Origin: Peronospora farinosa
Lineage: Eukaryota; Oomycota; Peronosporomycetes; Peronosporales; Peronosporaceae
Length of the DNA stretch: 64,000 nucleotides
Direction: 5' to 3'
Assembly: GCA_947646735.1 (NCBI GenBank)
Contig: CANTFK010000752.1
Location: 124,001 to 188,000 of the forward strand
The notes under the pieces are model-generated. The model did not search any database. It saw only the letters and a program-made list of their open reading frames with translations, and was not told the DNA's origin. Below, piece after piece: positions 41,780-53,032 of this stretch. Within the stretch, counting starts at the first letter, position 1; each line of letters starts with the position of its first letter. The translations under genes were made by a program, and so were the position numbers.

Positions 41780-42816
41780 ATAATTGGCTCAGTACCGTCA
41801 ATATCAACGTACCTACGTATTGAAAGCTTCGTTCAAATTTTGATGTCAGCCCTAGAAGATGTGGTGGAAAGTCACTGCTCTATAAGCAGTGGAAACTACC
41901 ACTTTCAATTACATAGCACTCTCGAGTGTGGTTAACATGTTGGTGGACATCTATATGGGCCATGCAGAAGACGTGTGCATGAGCATCAAGTGCAGCCGAT
42001 ATGCCGATGCCTTCACAAAGCATTTTTGTATCTGTCACACTTATCACTGCGCAGGTGAGTGTTTCCTCCTCAATCGTCACAGTATTAATGATGAGCATCA
42101 GGAGACGGCAAGCTTGGTGAGAAAGCATTGGTGGCAGTAGCAATTGCAACAGCAGTGTTAGCGTTGCAAGAAATTCTCATCGCGGTGGTTATGGTGGTCG
42201 TGGGTTTTGTGGGCGACGTGATGAACGGGTCGACTTGAAATGCATGCGGGACGCCGTCAGGGGGCATTGCAGATGATACAAGATCGGCCAGGACGGCAAT
42301 TTCTTGCAAAAGGGTGGGCATGAGATGTGTGTTACTCGGACGTGTCATAGCGATAGCCCCGCTACGACAGTTGTGAAAATTGGCAGGAGATGAGGCAATG
42401 AGTGCTATCAAGCTGAATTTGAAAGTCTGGGCTGTGCGGCTAAGACCTTGACGAATATTTTGTCTAGTGTTAGGGCCGTTCAAGTTTGACAACATACTTT
42501 GGGGTCAAATGTGTCGGACGCTGGCTAATGAGCAAGATTGTTGTTCTTTTTCCATGGGCGTTTGTCTAGCTAGTGCAATGATGTCGATGTACTTGGGGTC
42601 GGTCACGCAACTAAAAAAGATTAAGGGCCGAAACGGATGCATTGGAGGCAAAAGCGTATCGTTAATGCTTCTGCCTCTCCAAATGCTTGCTGTGTTTTGC
42701 AGCTCACATTTCTTGCAGTGATGTCAAAGGACAACTGCCGCTAGATTATTTTGTAGGATAAACAACATTTACTGCATTCCTTCTTCGTTAATACATGCAG
42801 GTATATTTGTGCCGAG
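41780..42816. other. Intergenic region between convergent copies 3 and 4
   Basis: Holds the 3' ends of both genes. An ATG-started minus frame at 42495-42085 (136 aa, Thr/Ala-rich) and overlapping frames on both strands have no domain and low-complexity composition; I do not call a gene. Confidence 0.45.
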
Positions 42817-45084
42817 TTATACAAAATTCTGACTGTAGTTGTCTCGTGGTTGACGTTGTTGCCCTTGGTCGCTGCCGTTAGAAGCCTTCAACGCAGAACC
42901 GTCCTCGCTGTTGTCGTAGCCTGCCGGCTTTTTCATATCAGTCAGTGCTTTCGTCTTAGCAACCGTGAACATGGACATGTAGACGGAGATGAAAGACAAG
43001 AGCACGACCACTCCTGCTACACCGATCGATAGTCCCATTGGAGGGCCATACGAATCTTTGTTCATCACACGGGACGACGACTTAGAAACTGAAACAGCTG
43101 TTGTACAGCGAGGACCACCCCAAGACGACGGGTACATGCACTCACATCGCTTCTTCACACACTTGCCTGTCTTCAACGTTTTTTTTCCAGCGCTTCCACC
43201 GACCGTACAGTCATCGTTGTGCTCGCATGCGGCTTTGCCAGCCACTTCTTTCCAAAGATTCTCGTCATCCTCGTATTCGTCAAGATGCCCCTCAATCCAT
43301 TTCTTCGTCGGATGGCTGGCTGGATCGCAACCAACTTGCATGTAGTTGTCAGCGTCAAGATCGTCTCCAAGGTCTTGGTACAGTCGCATGTAGTCCACTT
43401 TAAGATACATCGGAAAAGAGTCGCAGATTTTGTTATCTTCTTCGACAGTACCATCGCCGCGACATTCCCCGGTTGGATTTGGAGGAGCCGCACCCCAAGT
43501 GCTTGCTAACGCCACATTGAAAATAATGTACAACGGTTCTTCCACCATTATCTTTTGCGGATTCGTCTTCTTGGAATTTTGAGGGACGTCTACAATGGAC
43601 TTGGATGGAATCTCATACAACGGATTGCCGTGTAGCATCCATCGAGCGTACCCGTTCTTGCCTGTCACCCACTCGAGCTGATAAACGACAAAGTCGGTAT
43701 ATAGACCGACATGCGTTTGCCAATTAGCAGATATAGCGTCCATCTGGTAGTTAAACGAGCTCATCGCATTGGACTTCGGTGTATCCTTGTCTCGCGGCTT
43801 CGCGCATTTCGAATACGTATTGTCGGGATCACAGAGGTACGTGCCGGTGTAGACGTTCCACGATGAGTAACAAGTGCCATTGTAGTTGATACCCCAGCGT
43901 GTTTTCCCTTTACCGTCAATTGGACCCAAGTCTCCGTATGTATCGTTCGAAGCAGGACAAGTGTCGAGTGAGCAAATATTCGCGGTAATGCCAGCCTTTA
44001 GCGATGCAGCGATCGTCTCGTAGTCCTGCTTCTTCTTGGGATCAGGTGCACAAAAATTATTGGCAGCGTAGCGAAGACCTTGATACCACGTCTTGTAGCC
44101 ACGGGCCTTATAGATCGCAGTTGGTACACCCACAAAGTTTCCGCCTTTCGTGTTACAGATCGAAGTGAAGATACACGAGAAATGATCTTGGGATGCATCG
44201 ATACCCATTTTACGGTATTCATCCGGCATTCCTGGACCAAGTTGAATCGACGACGAAACCAAGTCAGCCGAGCCTTCAAGAATGTCAATTTCAGGAGCAC
44301 CTCGACCTTGATTGGGGTTCAGACCATATCCAGGATTATCATTGCAAGCACTAATGCGCTGGAATTTTGGATTAAACACATCGGGCTCACATGCATCGTA
44401 CGAAAATGGCCACATCCGATTTGTGGAAGCGGAGAAGATGGCTCGTCCGAGATTTCCAAGCATCCAAATACCAGGCCACGTTGGGTAGTATTTTTTTGAT
44501 GTGGCTTTGGCACTATTCCCTTTTGCAAGATCTGGGTTTCCAGACTCCTTTGTCACTGCTCCTGGCAATTGTGCTCGTACTTCAAGCATACCACCTTGAT
44601 AACAAAACTTGTTCCACGACTGCACCATTCCCGCACGGTAGTAGAAAGGAACATCAACAAATCCTGGTGGATGCTTGTACATGTTGTAGACGTGAATGAC
44701 GTTCAATTCATCCTTCACTTTGATGAAGAAATAACATGTGCCGTCGTCGTCACACCTTGTACCCGTCATATTATGCGAGTAAAGTTGCAGAGCACCATTG
44801 ACACCGTCAGGTTTCTCGACTGAAGTCCACATATGGTCGTCACCGGGTTTGAAGCGACGGTTAGGCACATTGAACTCGTCACTCATGACAAGGTCCCATC
44901 GTCGGCCACGCGAGCTAGTGTATACATGCCGATCCTTTGGCGTATCAGGGTCAACCCAAGTTCCAATACCCGATTTCGTTTCAAACGTCGTGCCAGAAGC
45001 ACTTGAATTCTTGGCAATAACTAAATCGAGCATCATGAGCCCAGCAGCGGCGATAGCCCATACTAGGAACCGTTGATGTCTCAT
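42817..45084 (-). CDS. KRE6/SKN1-like GH16 glucan-synthesis protein, copy 4
   Basis: 755 aa from the ATG at 45084 (one codon inside a TTG-opened frame). Signal peptide (FLVWAIAAAGLMMLDLVIA), SKN1/GH16 domain (SDEFNVPNRRFKPGDDH, MWPFSYDACEPDVFNP), catalytic PEIDILEG (E265, D267, E270), an EGF-like module (CEHNDDC through WGGPRC), a membrane helix (MGLSIGVAGVVVLLSFISVY) and a tail ending RDNYSQNFV. Very similar to copies 3 and 5 also at the DNA level: long stretches are base-identical with copy 5, for example around the LCDPDNTYSKCAKPRD block. This points to recent duplication or gene conversion. Expected role as for copy 1. Confidence 0.91.
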   Translation of the reverse strand: MRHQRFLVWAIAAAGLMMLDLVIAKNSSASGTTFETKSGIGTWVDPDTPKDRHVYTSSRGRRWDLVMSDEFNVPNRRFKPGDDHMWTSVEKPDGVNGALQLYSHNMTGTRCDDDGTCYFFIKVKDELNVIHVYNMYKHPPGFVDVPFYYRAGMVQSWNKFCYQGGMLEVRAQLPGAVTKESGNPDLAKGNSAKATSKKYYPTWPGIWMLGNLGRAIFSASTNRMWPFSYDACEPDVFNPKFQRISACNDNPGYGLNPNQGRGAPEIDILEGSADLVSSSIQLGPGMPDEYRKMGIDASQDHFSCIFTSICNTKGGNFVGVPTAIYKARGYKTWYQGLRYAANNFCAPDPKKKQDYETIAASLKAGITANICSLDTCPASNDTYGDLGPIDGKGKTRWGINYNGTCYSSWNVYTGTYLCDPDNTYSKCAKPRDKDTPKSNAMSSFNYQMDAISANWQTHVGLYTDFVVYQLEWVTGKNGYARWMLHGNPLYEIPSKSIVDVPQNSKKTNPQKIMVEEPLYIIFNVALASTWGAAPPNPTGECRGDGTVEEDNKICDSFPMYLKVDYMRLYQDLGDDLDADNYMQVGCDPASHPTKKWIEGHLDEYEDDENLWKEVAGKAACEHNDDCTVGGSAGKKTLKTGKCVKKRCECMYPSSWGGPRCTTAVSVSKSSSRVMNKDSYGPPMGLSIGVAGVVVLLSFISVYMSMFTVAKTKALTDMKKPAGYDNSEDGSALKASNGSDQGQQRQPRDNYSQNFV

Positions 45085-47068
45085 CAAGAAGACTAGTTTC
45101 TACCTCTGCGCTATAGCTGCTATTTTCCCAAGTGGCGTATTCGGAACAAGAGCATAGGCACAAGCGCTCTATCTGGGACACGACGATACGACCATTTCAT
45201 GGCAATCAATTGTTGCGAACGATGCGTCGATGCCGTCGCACAGCTGTCGGTGCAGACAACGCCACTGCTTCTAGTAACATAACCGCTTAGTGAGATTCAC
45301 CGATTCGATTGGAACAGGGAAAGGTGATGATGACCATGCAGCCTATCCAGAGTTGTCTCTGATGCTCAGTGTCATCTGCTTTAATAAATACTATTCAGTC
45401 GAGGTAGCACCTTTTAAACCACAAGGAGTAGATCGACAGCTGCGACAGTAGCTTATCCTACGCTTAGTCATTTTTTTTGCGTGCACAACAGGACAATCCC
45501 GATCACAATAGCATCTGCATGGCTGTGTATGGCGTACGGTCCCAGGCATCGTTGCTGTGTCCTGGTTTCTGGCTTGATCTTCGGGCACTGTCCTGTTGTA
45601 GCATGCGTCGATTTTGACTTGATCTCCTGCTTTCTACGATGTCGTAGACGGTCTTCATACAGTTGTGTTCTAGCATGTCCGATATTTCGCTACCATTTTG
45701 CAAGCGCCGCTATCTTGCACTTTGCAGCGGCGATGGCTCAAATCATATCACCACCTCGGTCCATGGCAACCATTTTAACTAGCACAGCTCCAGCATTGAA
45801 GTCGTTTGAATATGTCGACATGATGCACATTGCCTCGATGGTCAGGTTGGCGATTCCGACAATGTTACGGCCAGCGAGCCATGTATTGGACTTACCATTA
45901 CTAATTGCAGCAGCTTTGTGTTGTAGCTTCAAAAACTTTTGCTCTAGGACGTGGGGGTTCTCGACTTGACATACTTCTTCCAGTGACTGAGACCAACTTA
46001 TCTTGCTAATGTTTGGTGCTCTACAAATTCTTCATCTTTTCGATGATTTTAACAATCTTGGTGTTCTCTAGATCTCCATAGGAGTTTATTGCGAAGCGAT
46101 GCTAGAAGCTCTCCTATTTTGACAGGTCTGCAAGGTTTTGAGGAGGCAGTGCAACACCTGTTACAGGTAAGATGCGACCTCACTTGATGGGCTAATGGTG
46201 TGACAACTTGACAGATGGGACGAGGCGATGAGATCGGCACATGGAACCTTTCGATGGTGATAGGCGGAATAGACGGGCGCTATAGGGGTGGCAAAACTTA
46301 GACATTTGTGAAAGTAAAAAATAGATTTTTTGGATTCTGCGATCTAGGTTTAATTTAGGTTTCATTCTGGTTTAAATAAGATCTAAGCCAAACCTAGACT
46401 AAACCTAGATTGCGCACGTTGACTTACTATTTGGCTTTCATTACATTTAATGACAGACAAGACCAAAAGATTGAGTACAGTGGCTCTTCCATCGATCAAA
46501 CAGCCATGACGGAAGATCGTAAACTTCATTTGCTTATTCTCATTAACCTTGTGCGTGCATAGGACGGTTTTCTCTGACGCATTTCATTCTGTTAAAACAG
46601 TTGGCCTCTGCGAAGATGTTTAGTGAGAACATGATGTATGAAAGTGAGATTCTGTCTACATCTTGTAAAATCGAAACAATAGTCTTACAGTGTTTGCAAG
46701 TATCACACTTCTGATTGAAGGGTTCCTACGACATCCGTAAAGACCGACTAGAAAGCAAACAAGGCACGATTTCTCTTCGATCTACTGGTAGCGCTGTTTC
46801 CTTCCGGGTTAAGAAGCTTCTCCAGGAGTCCTGGACCAGGACGGTAATATCTGGTAGTAATCCATTAAATTTGGCGTTAGGTAACACTATAAATTGAACC
46901 AATAATCTTGTAAGAATATTTTTGGTCAAATTTGATGATCTGTCACTTGATCAAAAACTACTTTTGGCGCCGATTGAATAAAATGTAGTTCTTCTAAACT
47001 TGCCTAAACCGAATACATTTACACCTATGTCTGCCACCCCTGACTAGACCACCTGAGTCTACTTATAG
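45085..47068. other. Intergenic region between copy 4 and element C
   Basis: About 2 kb. The minus strand between about 45930 and 45390 has broken frames with Cys-rich and DDE-transposase-like hints (for example CRCYCDRDCP), too weak to name. An imperfect 24-nt inverted repeat lies at 46339-46412. No gene supported. Confidence 0.45.
46339..46412. repeat. Imperfect inverted repeat (TCTAGGTTTA type)
   Basis: Arms of about 24 nt, GCGATCTAGGTTTAATTTAG and CTAGACTAAACCTAGATTGC, separated by about 26 nt. A/T-rich, unrelated to the LTRs nearby. Confidence 0.65.
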
Positions 47069-47747
47069 TGCAACGGGGTTTCACGACGGTTGGAACACTA
47101 TACCAAATGTTTACGAATGAAGTTTTTAATATTCCATGTAAGTATTTTTAATACTTCTCTTTAGATAGGTATAAAGTATGGCGTTAAAGATACGGTATTC
47201 GGTAATACCGTATCCTATCGATTAGGATTCGATAATCGATATCGTTGTACTAAGTACATGATACACTGATGTTTAGACGATACGTCGTCCAATAGCAAAG
47301 TCTGTATGTTATACCTACTGTTATAGTAATTAATCTAGTGTAGTGTACTTAAAGTAAGACTATTCATAAAATCTTAAAGCATAAATATAATCAGTTCTCA
47401 TTTTGAGTTTAAGATCGCAAGTCGTTCTGACTTGTTCTCTTGTGCACTTCGTGCGTTGGTTCTCTGAACCTTTAAGCTTCTAGCTTGTTCTTGCACTCTG
47501 TGCGTTGGTTCTCTGAACCTTAAGCTTATTGCTTGTATACTAAAAGTCTATTTCCTCGTTCCTTAGAACAGGAAGACTTTAAGTCGTTTAATTAGTTCCT
47601 TAGAACTAAGAGGCTTTTAGCCTTAACTCTATTTAGTTCTATAGAACTAAGAGGCTTTTAGCCTTAACTCTATTTAGTTCTATAGAACTAAGATACTTCC
47701 AGTCTAAAGTTTTCCTCTGGCTAAAAGAGCTGTGTAGTTCCGCTACA
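47069..47747 (+). repeat. Element C LTR (plus orientation)
   Basis: 679 bp, TGCAACGGGGTT to GTTCCGCTACA. Contains a tandem duplication of the TGCGTTGGTTCTCTGAACC unit (about 47440-47530) and two copies of a 40-bp unit built on TTTAGTTCTATAGAACTAAG. Same family as the element A LTR. Followed by a TTGATAGCACTTGTAGTC primer-site-like sequence. Confidence 0.85.
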
Positions 47748-47807
47748 CTTGATAGCACTTGTAGTCAATCCTACACCTGAGTCTTTAAAGACTGACCCTC
47801 TGTGAGG

Positions 47808-48690
47808 ATGGAGAATCAAAATCACCTCTCTGAGGCGCAACGAATCGCACTAGATAGATTATCTGCGTTCGTCGGGCCCGATCAAATCGAGGCCCTTTTG
47901 TCCCAGGGCACGGAGGGTTTAAATGCTCGTCTTGAGGCCTTTATGCGTTATGAAGCAACGCTACTCGGGCAGGTCCATGATCAGGCAGCGTCAGCTGCGC
48001 CTACACAGTACATCTCGGTACCTGTGCTTGATACAGAGCCAAAGTCTCGCCCACTCGCTTAAAACGTAAAGACCTTTGAGGGGAAGGAGGGAGAAAATAT
48101 TCTCCTCTGGATCCGAGAAGTTGAAATGGCAATGGATGCCGCCATGCTTGTATCAGATAAGCAACGAGTTGGCTTAGCCATTTTCGAAGCTCGGTGGGAG
48201 AGCTAGAGAGTGGGCTCTAACGAGCGATGTCTCTGTAAATGCTGCATTCCCCACCTGGGAAATGCTTAAAAAGCAACTAACTTGTGTGTTTGCACCGCCT
48301 AATCAGGCTTATCGTGTGCGCTCACGCTTCTTAGCTACCCGACAGGGTAAGAAAGAATTTTCGGACTATGTCCAAGAGTTAAGAACTCTCATTGCTGCTA
48401 TGCAGCAGGATCCTCTGGCAGAGGAAGTCCGAGTAACCATTTTTATGGAAGGACTTCGCACTGGGGTCGCCAGGACGGAAGTTTTCCGTGTCCATCCTTC
48501 GACTTTCGAAGAGGCAGTAAGCATAGCGTTTAACGCTGAATTTAACTTTAAATCTGCTCGATATGGTCTACCCTGGTATCAATCAAATACCTCTAACAGG
48601 GCGGAACCCATGGACCTCAGCCATGCTGAAGAAGCTGAGCTTCAAGCTGCTGAGCAGCAAGGTTAACATTCGTAGATGTTACATGTGCGG
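47808..48690 (+). pseudogene. Element C gag (frameshifted)
   Basis: Better preserved than in element A. The ATG at 47808 opens the frame with LSEAQRIALDRLSAFVGPDQ, which stops at 48063. Reading resumes with [20 protein letters not shown], then in 48262-48666 [20 protein letters not shown] and [21 protein letters not shown] zinc-knuckle remnant RRCYMCGRTRHLRP follows in a shifted frame. Host-independent capsid protein of the element; now disabled by at least three frame breaks. Confidence 0.82.
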
Positions 48691-48899
48691 AAGAACTAGG
48701 CATCTCCGCCCTAGCTTTCCGTTGCGAAAGCAACGTTCAAATCGGCAGAGCCGAAACCCTGCTCCTAGCCAAAAGGCGAGCACCGCAGGAGAAAACGTCA
48801 GCTCCCAGTAGGCGCGGGGCTCCCTACTGGGAAAGAACTAAGTTCTGTTGAATCTTTAGGAGGTAAAGGTAAACAGGGCTTAGCCCCAGGTGGTTCTGT

Positions 48900-49325
48900 G
48901 GATACTTCCATAGAACAAGATTACAAGCCAGGCTTGTTGTTTGTGTAGGCAACCATTAGAGGCTTTGAGAAGCCATGGTCAATTTTAATTGACTCAGGGG
49001 CTTCGGGAATTATGTCAGACACCGTTACCTTAAAAGAAATTATCTATATGCTGAGTCGATAGAAGCGCAAGAGGGTGACAGTATAACCGTGCGTCTCGCA
49101 ACAGGTGTACGTGTCACCGTTCCTAAAGCTCCGTTGAACTTGGGTATGAAGTTTATAGACGTCAATAGCGTTGAACGCTGTCTTGTTCTAGATTTGGACT
49201 CGAGATATGATCTCATTCTCGGTATGGCCTGGCTGGAACGCCATGAGCCATGGATCGATTGGAGATCAAAACCTTAGGCGCAACGCGCAATGTTCCTAGC
49301 GAAGCTTTGGAAAGTCATCAGCCCT
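48900..49325 (+). pseudogene. Element C protease region (truncated by element D junction)
   Basis: Retropepsin-like trace (IDSGASGIMSD region near 48990) and LILGMAWLERHEPWIDWRSK in the frame 49089-49277. Alignment by eye with element A ends at about 49325; the rest of pol is absent and element D sequence follows on the other strand. Confidence 0.75.
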
Positions 49326-49712
49326 GGAAGGCTTGTAATGAAAGACGCATCACGAGGAGGAATCTCGACGTCAATTTAACGGCGTATTTGTGGACTCCCT
49401 TCCACGACACGATAGCGTGGACACATTCCAACGCTAATTTTCGGTGCTGTTTTTCCCATCGTGCTTCGAGTTACTACTCAAAGCTGGCGAACCGCAGTCA
49501 GTGAATAAACCATCACCCCCTTTTAGGTACTGGTTTTCCTCATCCACAATTCCAGAGATACTAGACGGGAGTACCCCAAACTCGACCGTCGGCACTTTAT
49601 GCGGGACCTCCTGCTCGGCCGCCGTAGACCCGTGTGGGAGACTTTGCTCAACCACAATATGCCCATGTGGGAACCTCGGTTAGACCACAGTGGGTGATGA
49701 TGATAACCCCGG

Positions 49713-49762
49713 TCGACCATCATGCGCTCGCGTGGGGTCACACGCGAGCGCATGACGGTCGA
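49713..49762. repeat. 22-bp hairpin in element D
   Basis: Arms 49713-49734 and 49741-49762 are reverse complements with one mismatch (CATGCGCTCGCGTG core) around a six-base loop GGGTCA. Confidence 0.85.
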
Positions 49763-50166
49763 ACTCCTGTCCCTCCACGTCACACTTCTTGGCGAGCTCT
49801 TAATCATCGTCACAATGCCCTTGTGGGAGCCCCTGCTCAGCCCTGACAGGTGCAGATAGGAACTCGGGTTCAACCACTGCATTCACGTGCGGGAACCCTT
49901 GTTCAATCGCGTTAATGACGCGCGATAAGCCCTGTGCTACCGCGTCGTCCTCGTCGTCCTCCTCGCTGTAGATCGAATAGTCAATGTCTCTTGTGTCTCG
50001 AAGAACAGCACAAGCAGTTCAGAGATGGCCATCGCTCGCTCTGTGCACCGCCAGCGTCGTGTAATCAAGATTCACGACTTTGACGTTCGACCAATCACCT
50101 AAAAATAACAAGAGATAGTAAACACTTTACTGACATCGAACTTGCGTCGACGTCTCACTGATCTGG

Positions 50167-50568
50167 CTAACCAGTCGATCTGGGGCTTATAACGGCCAAC
50201 CATGGCATGCCCAGTGTGCAATCGAATGCATTATTCATCGCAATCATCAAGAAATCATCATTAATGCGAAAAACATCAAACGTGTACGGCAACGACACTT
50301 CGCGCCGCGATACGCGGTGTGGTTTCCCGTCAGCCGACTTAACGGCGACTTGGCCAGGTCCCTCACGGACCTGAATGCTGGGAGGCAGCATCGATAAACA
50401 AGATTTACGAAAGAATTTTTTCGTTGCTCCTGAGTCCAGGAGTGCTCGCAGAGGTCGCCGGACGCCGGCGACATGTAAACTGACAATAATCAGACGTGAA
50501 TCACCACTCGTAGTGGTGGCATTTAACTGTGCGCGTAGCGCAGGAGGCCTAGAAGGTTGAGATGCCAC
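50167..50568 (-). pseudogene. Element D retropepsin fragment
   Basis: An ATG-opened frame of 133 codons with RALLDSGATKKFFR (aspartic protease active-site motif DSG) and DCTLGMPWLAVI near the end, the usual paired motif. Part of a broken gag-pol polyprotein; no RT follows. Confidence 0.75.
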
Positions 50569-50612
50569 CGGGGGACCCGGACCTCCGTTCCAACCAGTAA
50601 CGCGCCCTGCAC

Positions 50613-51635
50613 CTACTGATCCCGACCGTTTTTTGTACGTGCGGCCGGTAAAGCACCCTCATGATGGGCATCCATTACTTGCACCGATATCGGCGCTGGC
50701 GCACGACACTCAGCCGCGCGATGCCCTGGCTTGCAACAACGAAAGCAAACCATTTGACGCCCGTTGAGAGCGTCACCCTTATGGGAAATGACACGTCGTC
50801 GGTCACCCGACGACTCAATCACGTCGATCTTCATAGGTTCCGATCCAGAAGGCCGGGAAACGGTGACGACCGAGAGTTTGGCATAGGCCTTTGTACCCTA
50901 AAGTCCTCACGGAGTGCAATAGCAATTTCCTCCTCCAATGTGGCAGGCTCCGCGCGCTCCAGCTATAAGCGGATCTACCCCTCACGCATACCATATACAA
51001 AGACATTCACCTGCGTATACATGTGTGATGATACACGAAGCCAGATGCCGAGAAAGTTGCACGTAGTCGCGCATCGCCATTTTACCCTGTCGCATCGACA
51101 GGAATCTTGAGCGTACCAATTTCTCCTCTTGCGGTGGCTTGAAGGAAAGACGAAGATCGTCCTGGATTTTATTTAGGGTGAGGAGCGCGTGATAGTCCAC
51201 GACGAGCTTACCAAGGGCCCGTTCCTTGGCTTTCCCGGTGAGACTGGAAAGGAGGAGGTTTACCTGTGCCTAAGGCGTCTCGAGAAGCTTCGAGGCGATG
51301 GCGATGCCGACTTCTCGGAACCACCGATTCAGCGACAACCAATTCTTACCTTCTCTTGCAAAGTAGGAGGTTTCCATCTTCACGGACTCCTTACGTGATG
51401 GTCGCGAGAGAGTTAAACCTCGCCGGTTGGACTCGGCGAGCTCGCGTGCCATAAACTCATGTATGGCGAGACCATGCGCTTCAGGGGTCGCTGATCTCAT
51501 CAGCGACGCGACGAATGCCTCTCCCGATATCGCCGCGAGGTGATTAAGGGCATCCCACTCAGCACCAGTGAGATGAAAGAAGGTCGCGTGCTCTAGAAAT
51601 AAATCTGGAGGGTCAAAGTACGACGATTTGCTCAT
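50613..51635 (-). pseudogene. Element D gag (frameshifted)
   Basis: Starts at the ATG at 51635 (FFHLTGAEWDALNHLAAISG). Gag core traces continue in other frames ([20 protein letters not shown] near 51100) and end with a zinc knuckle CFRCCKPGHRAAEC at about 50740. Several frame breaks. Gag sequence differs from elements A and C. Confidence 0.76.
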
Positions 51636-51676
51636 CCTAAACTCGGGCGTAGGAAGGACTACGAAGTGCTACCAGG

Positions 51677-51962
51677 TGTTACGGGGCTAGAACGTACCGT
51701 CACTAGTTTACACGCGCTCTTGAGGAAGACTTAAGCCCAAGTTTTAGGTGTTAAGTAAATTTAACCTGATTTTATTTTGGTTTTAATTCGTACTATTACG
51801 AAGATTTTAGTCGTAATAAATACGACGGTGTTCCCGCCTTTCAGGAACCACACAATTTCAGTTTAATTTAGTATAGGTCCATATTGGGACTTTAGGCCCC
51901 AATAATAAACCAATAAAAGTTGCCACGCTGTGCCCGCTATTCGGGCCCAGCACCTGTCTACA
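51677..51962 (-). repeat. Element D 5' LTR
   Basis: 286 bp. On the minus strand it runs TGTAGACAGGTG to CCCCGTAACA (TG...CA). Shorter than and unrelated to the A/C LTR apart from its termini. Only one copy seen in the window. Confidence 0.65.
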
Positions 51963-52369
51963 TATGTAAATGTTTATTCATGTTAATACTATGTGTAATG
52001 TAGCCCATTACAAATACGCTCTAGAGCCTGCAGGATACTGCCTGCCGTGATCCTAAAACCGAATTAAAAGTTCTTGACTCCCCATTCGTTCCGACAAGTC
52101 ACCAAGTATGGCGAGCATCTTTTTCTAGCGCCGCGGCTGGCACTGCTGAACGTTTTTTCAATCGGCATTCGTTTATCGTGTCTTGACCGTCGACCCCACA
52201 GCGGCTATAGCACTCTGAGCTGCGCCGTTAACAAGTTCGTTGGGCTCATAACCTGAAAAAATTGGAGGAGTTATTGCACATGTTAAAAAGTGGGTAAAAG
52301 CAAAAGTAAAATATATGTGGTTTTAGCCTCTCTTATCAGGTCTACAACATGCATTTCAACGGCACTATA
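51963..52369. other. Unassigned segment between LTRs
   Basis: About 400 bp between the element D LTR and the inverted A/C-family LTR. No coding frame or repeat recognised; probably retroelement debris. Confidence 0.4.
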
Positions 52370-53008
52370 TGTACCGGAGCTACACAGCTCTTTAGTCAGA
52401 GGAAGACTTTTAGGCTGGAAGCCTCTTAGTTCTATAGAACTAAATAGAGTTAAGGCTAAAAGCCTCTTAGTTCTAAGGAACTAATTAAACGACTTAAAGT
52501 CTTCCTGTTCTAAGGAACGAGGAAATAGACTTTTAGTATACAAGCAATAAGCTTAAGGTTCAGCGAACCAACGCACAGAGTGCAAGAACAAGCTAGAAGC
52601 TTAAAGGTTCAGAGAACCAACGCACGAAGTGCACAAGAGAACAAGTCAGAACGACTTGCGATCTTAAACTCAAAATGAGAACTGATTATATTTATGCTTT
52701 AAGATTTTATGAATAGTCTTACTTTAAGTACACTACACTAGATTAATTACTATAACAGTAGGTATAACATACAGACTTTGTTATTGGACGACGTATCGTC
52801 TAAACATCTGTGTATGATGTACTTAGTACAACGATATCGATTATCGAATCCTAATCGATAGGATACGGTATTACCGAATACCGTATTTTAACGCCATACT
52901 TTATACCTCTCTAAAGAGAAGTATCAAGAATGCATTATATGCAATAAAAGGGTACTTAAACCGTGAACTTTCGGAATGATGTTACAACCGTCGTGTAACC
53001 CCGTTACA
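52370..53008 (-). repeat. A/C-family LTR in inverted orientation
   Basis: 639 bp, the reverse complement of the LTR at 47069-47747 with one 40-bp unit fewer and scattered changes. On the plus strand it runs TGTACCGGAGCTACACAG to ACCCCGTTACA. It has no adjoining internal sequence of its family, so it is a solo LTR or the product of rearrangement. Confidence 0.82.
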
Positions 53009-53032
53009 GTATTAGGTCGTTAGAAAAACTAA

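Larger units (their letters stand above)
49325..51962 (-). mobile_element. Ty3/Gypsy element D fragment (minus strand, 5' LTR to protease)
   Basis: A different Gypsy family from A-C. On the minus strand: LTR (51962-51677), primer-site-like CTGGTAGCACTTCGTAGTCC, gag, zinc knuckle, retropepsin and part of a Pro/Gly-rich linker. RT and the 3' LTR are missing, so the element is truncated at the junction with element C. Confidence 0.78.

Noticed and set aside
42085..42495. 136-codon ATG-started minus frame between copies 3 and 4
   Set aside because: Low-complexity Thr/Ala/Pro composition, overlapping frames on both strands and no domain.
45391..45969. Possible transposase remnant with Cys-rich segment
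   Set aside because: Hints of a DDE transposase and CxC motifs in several frames, but no motif set complete enough to name a family.
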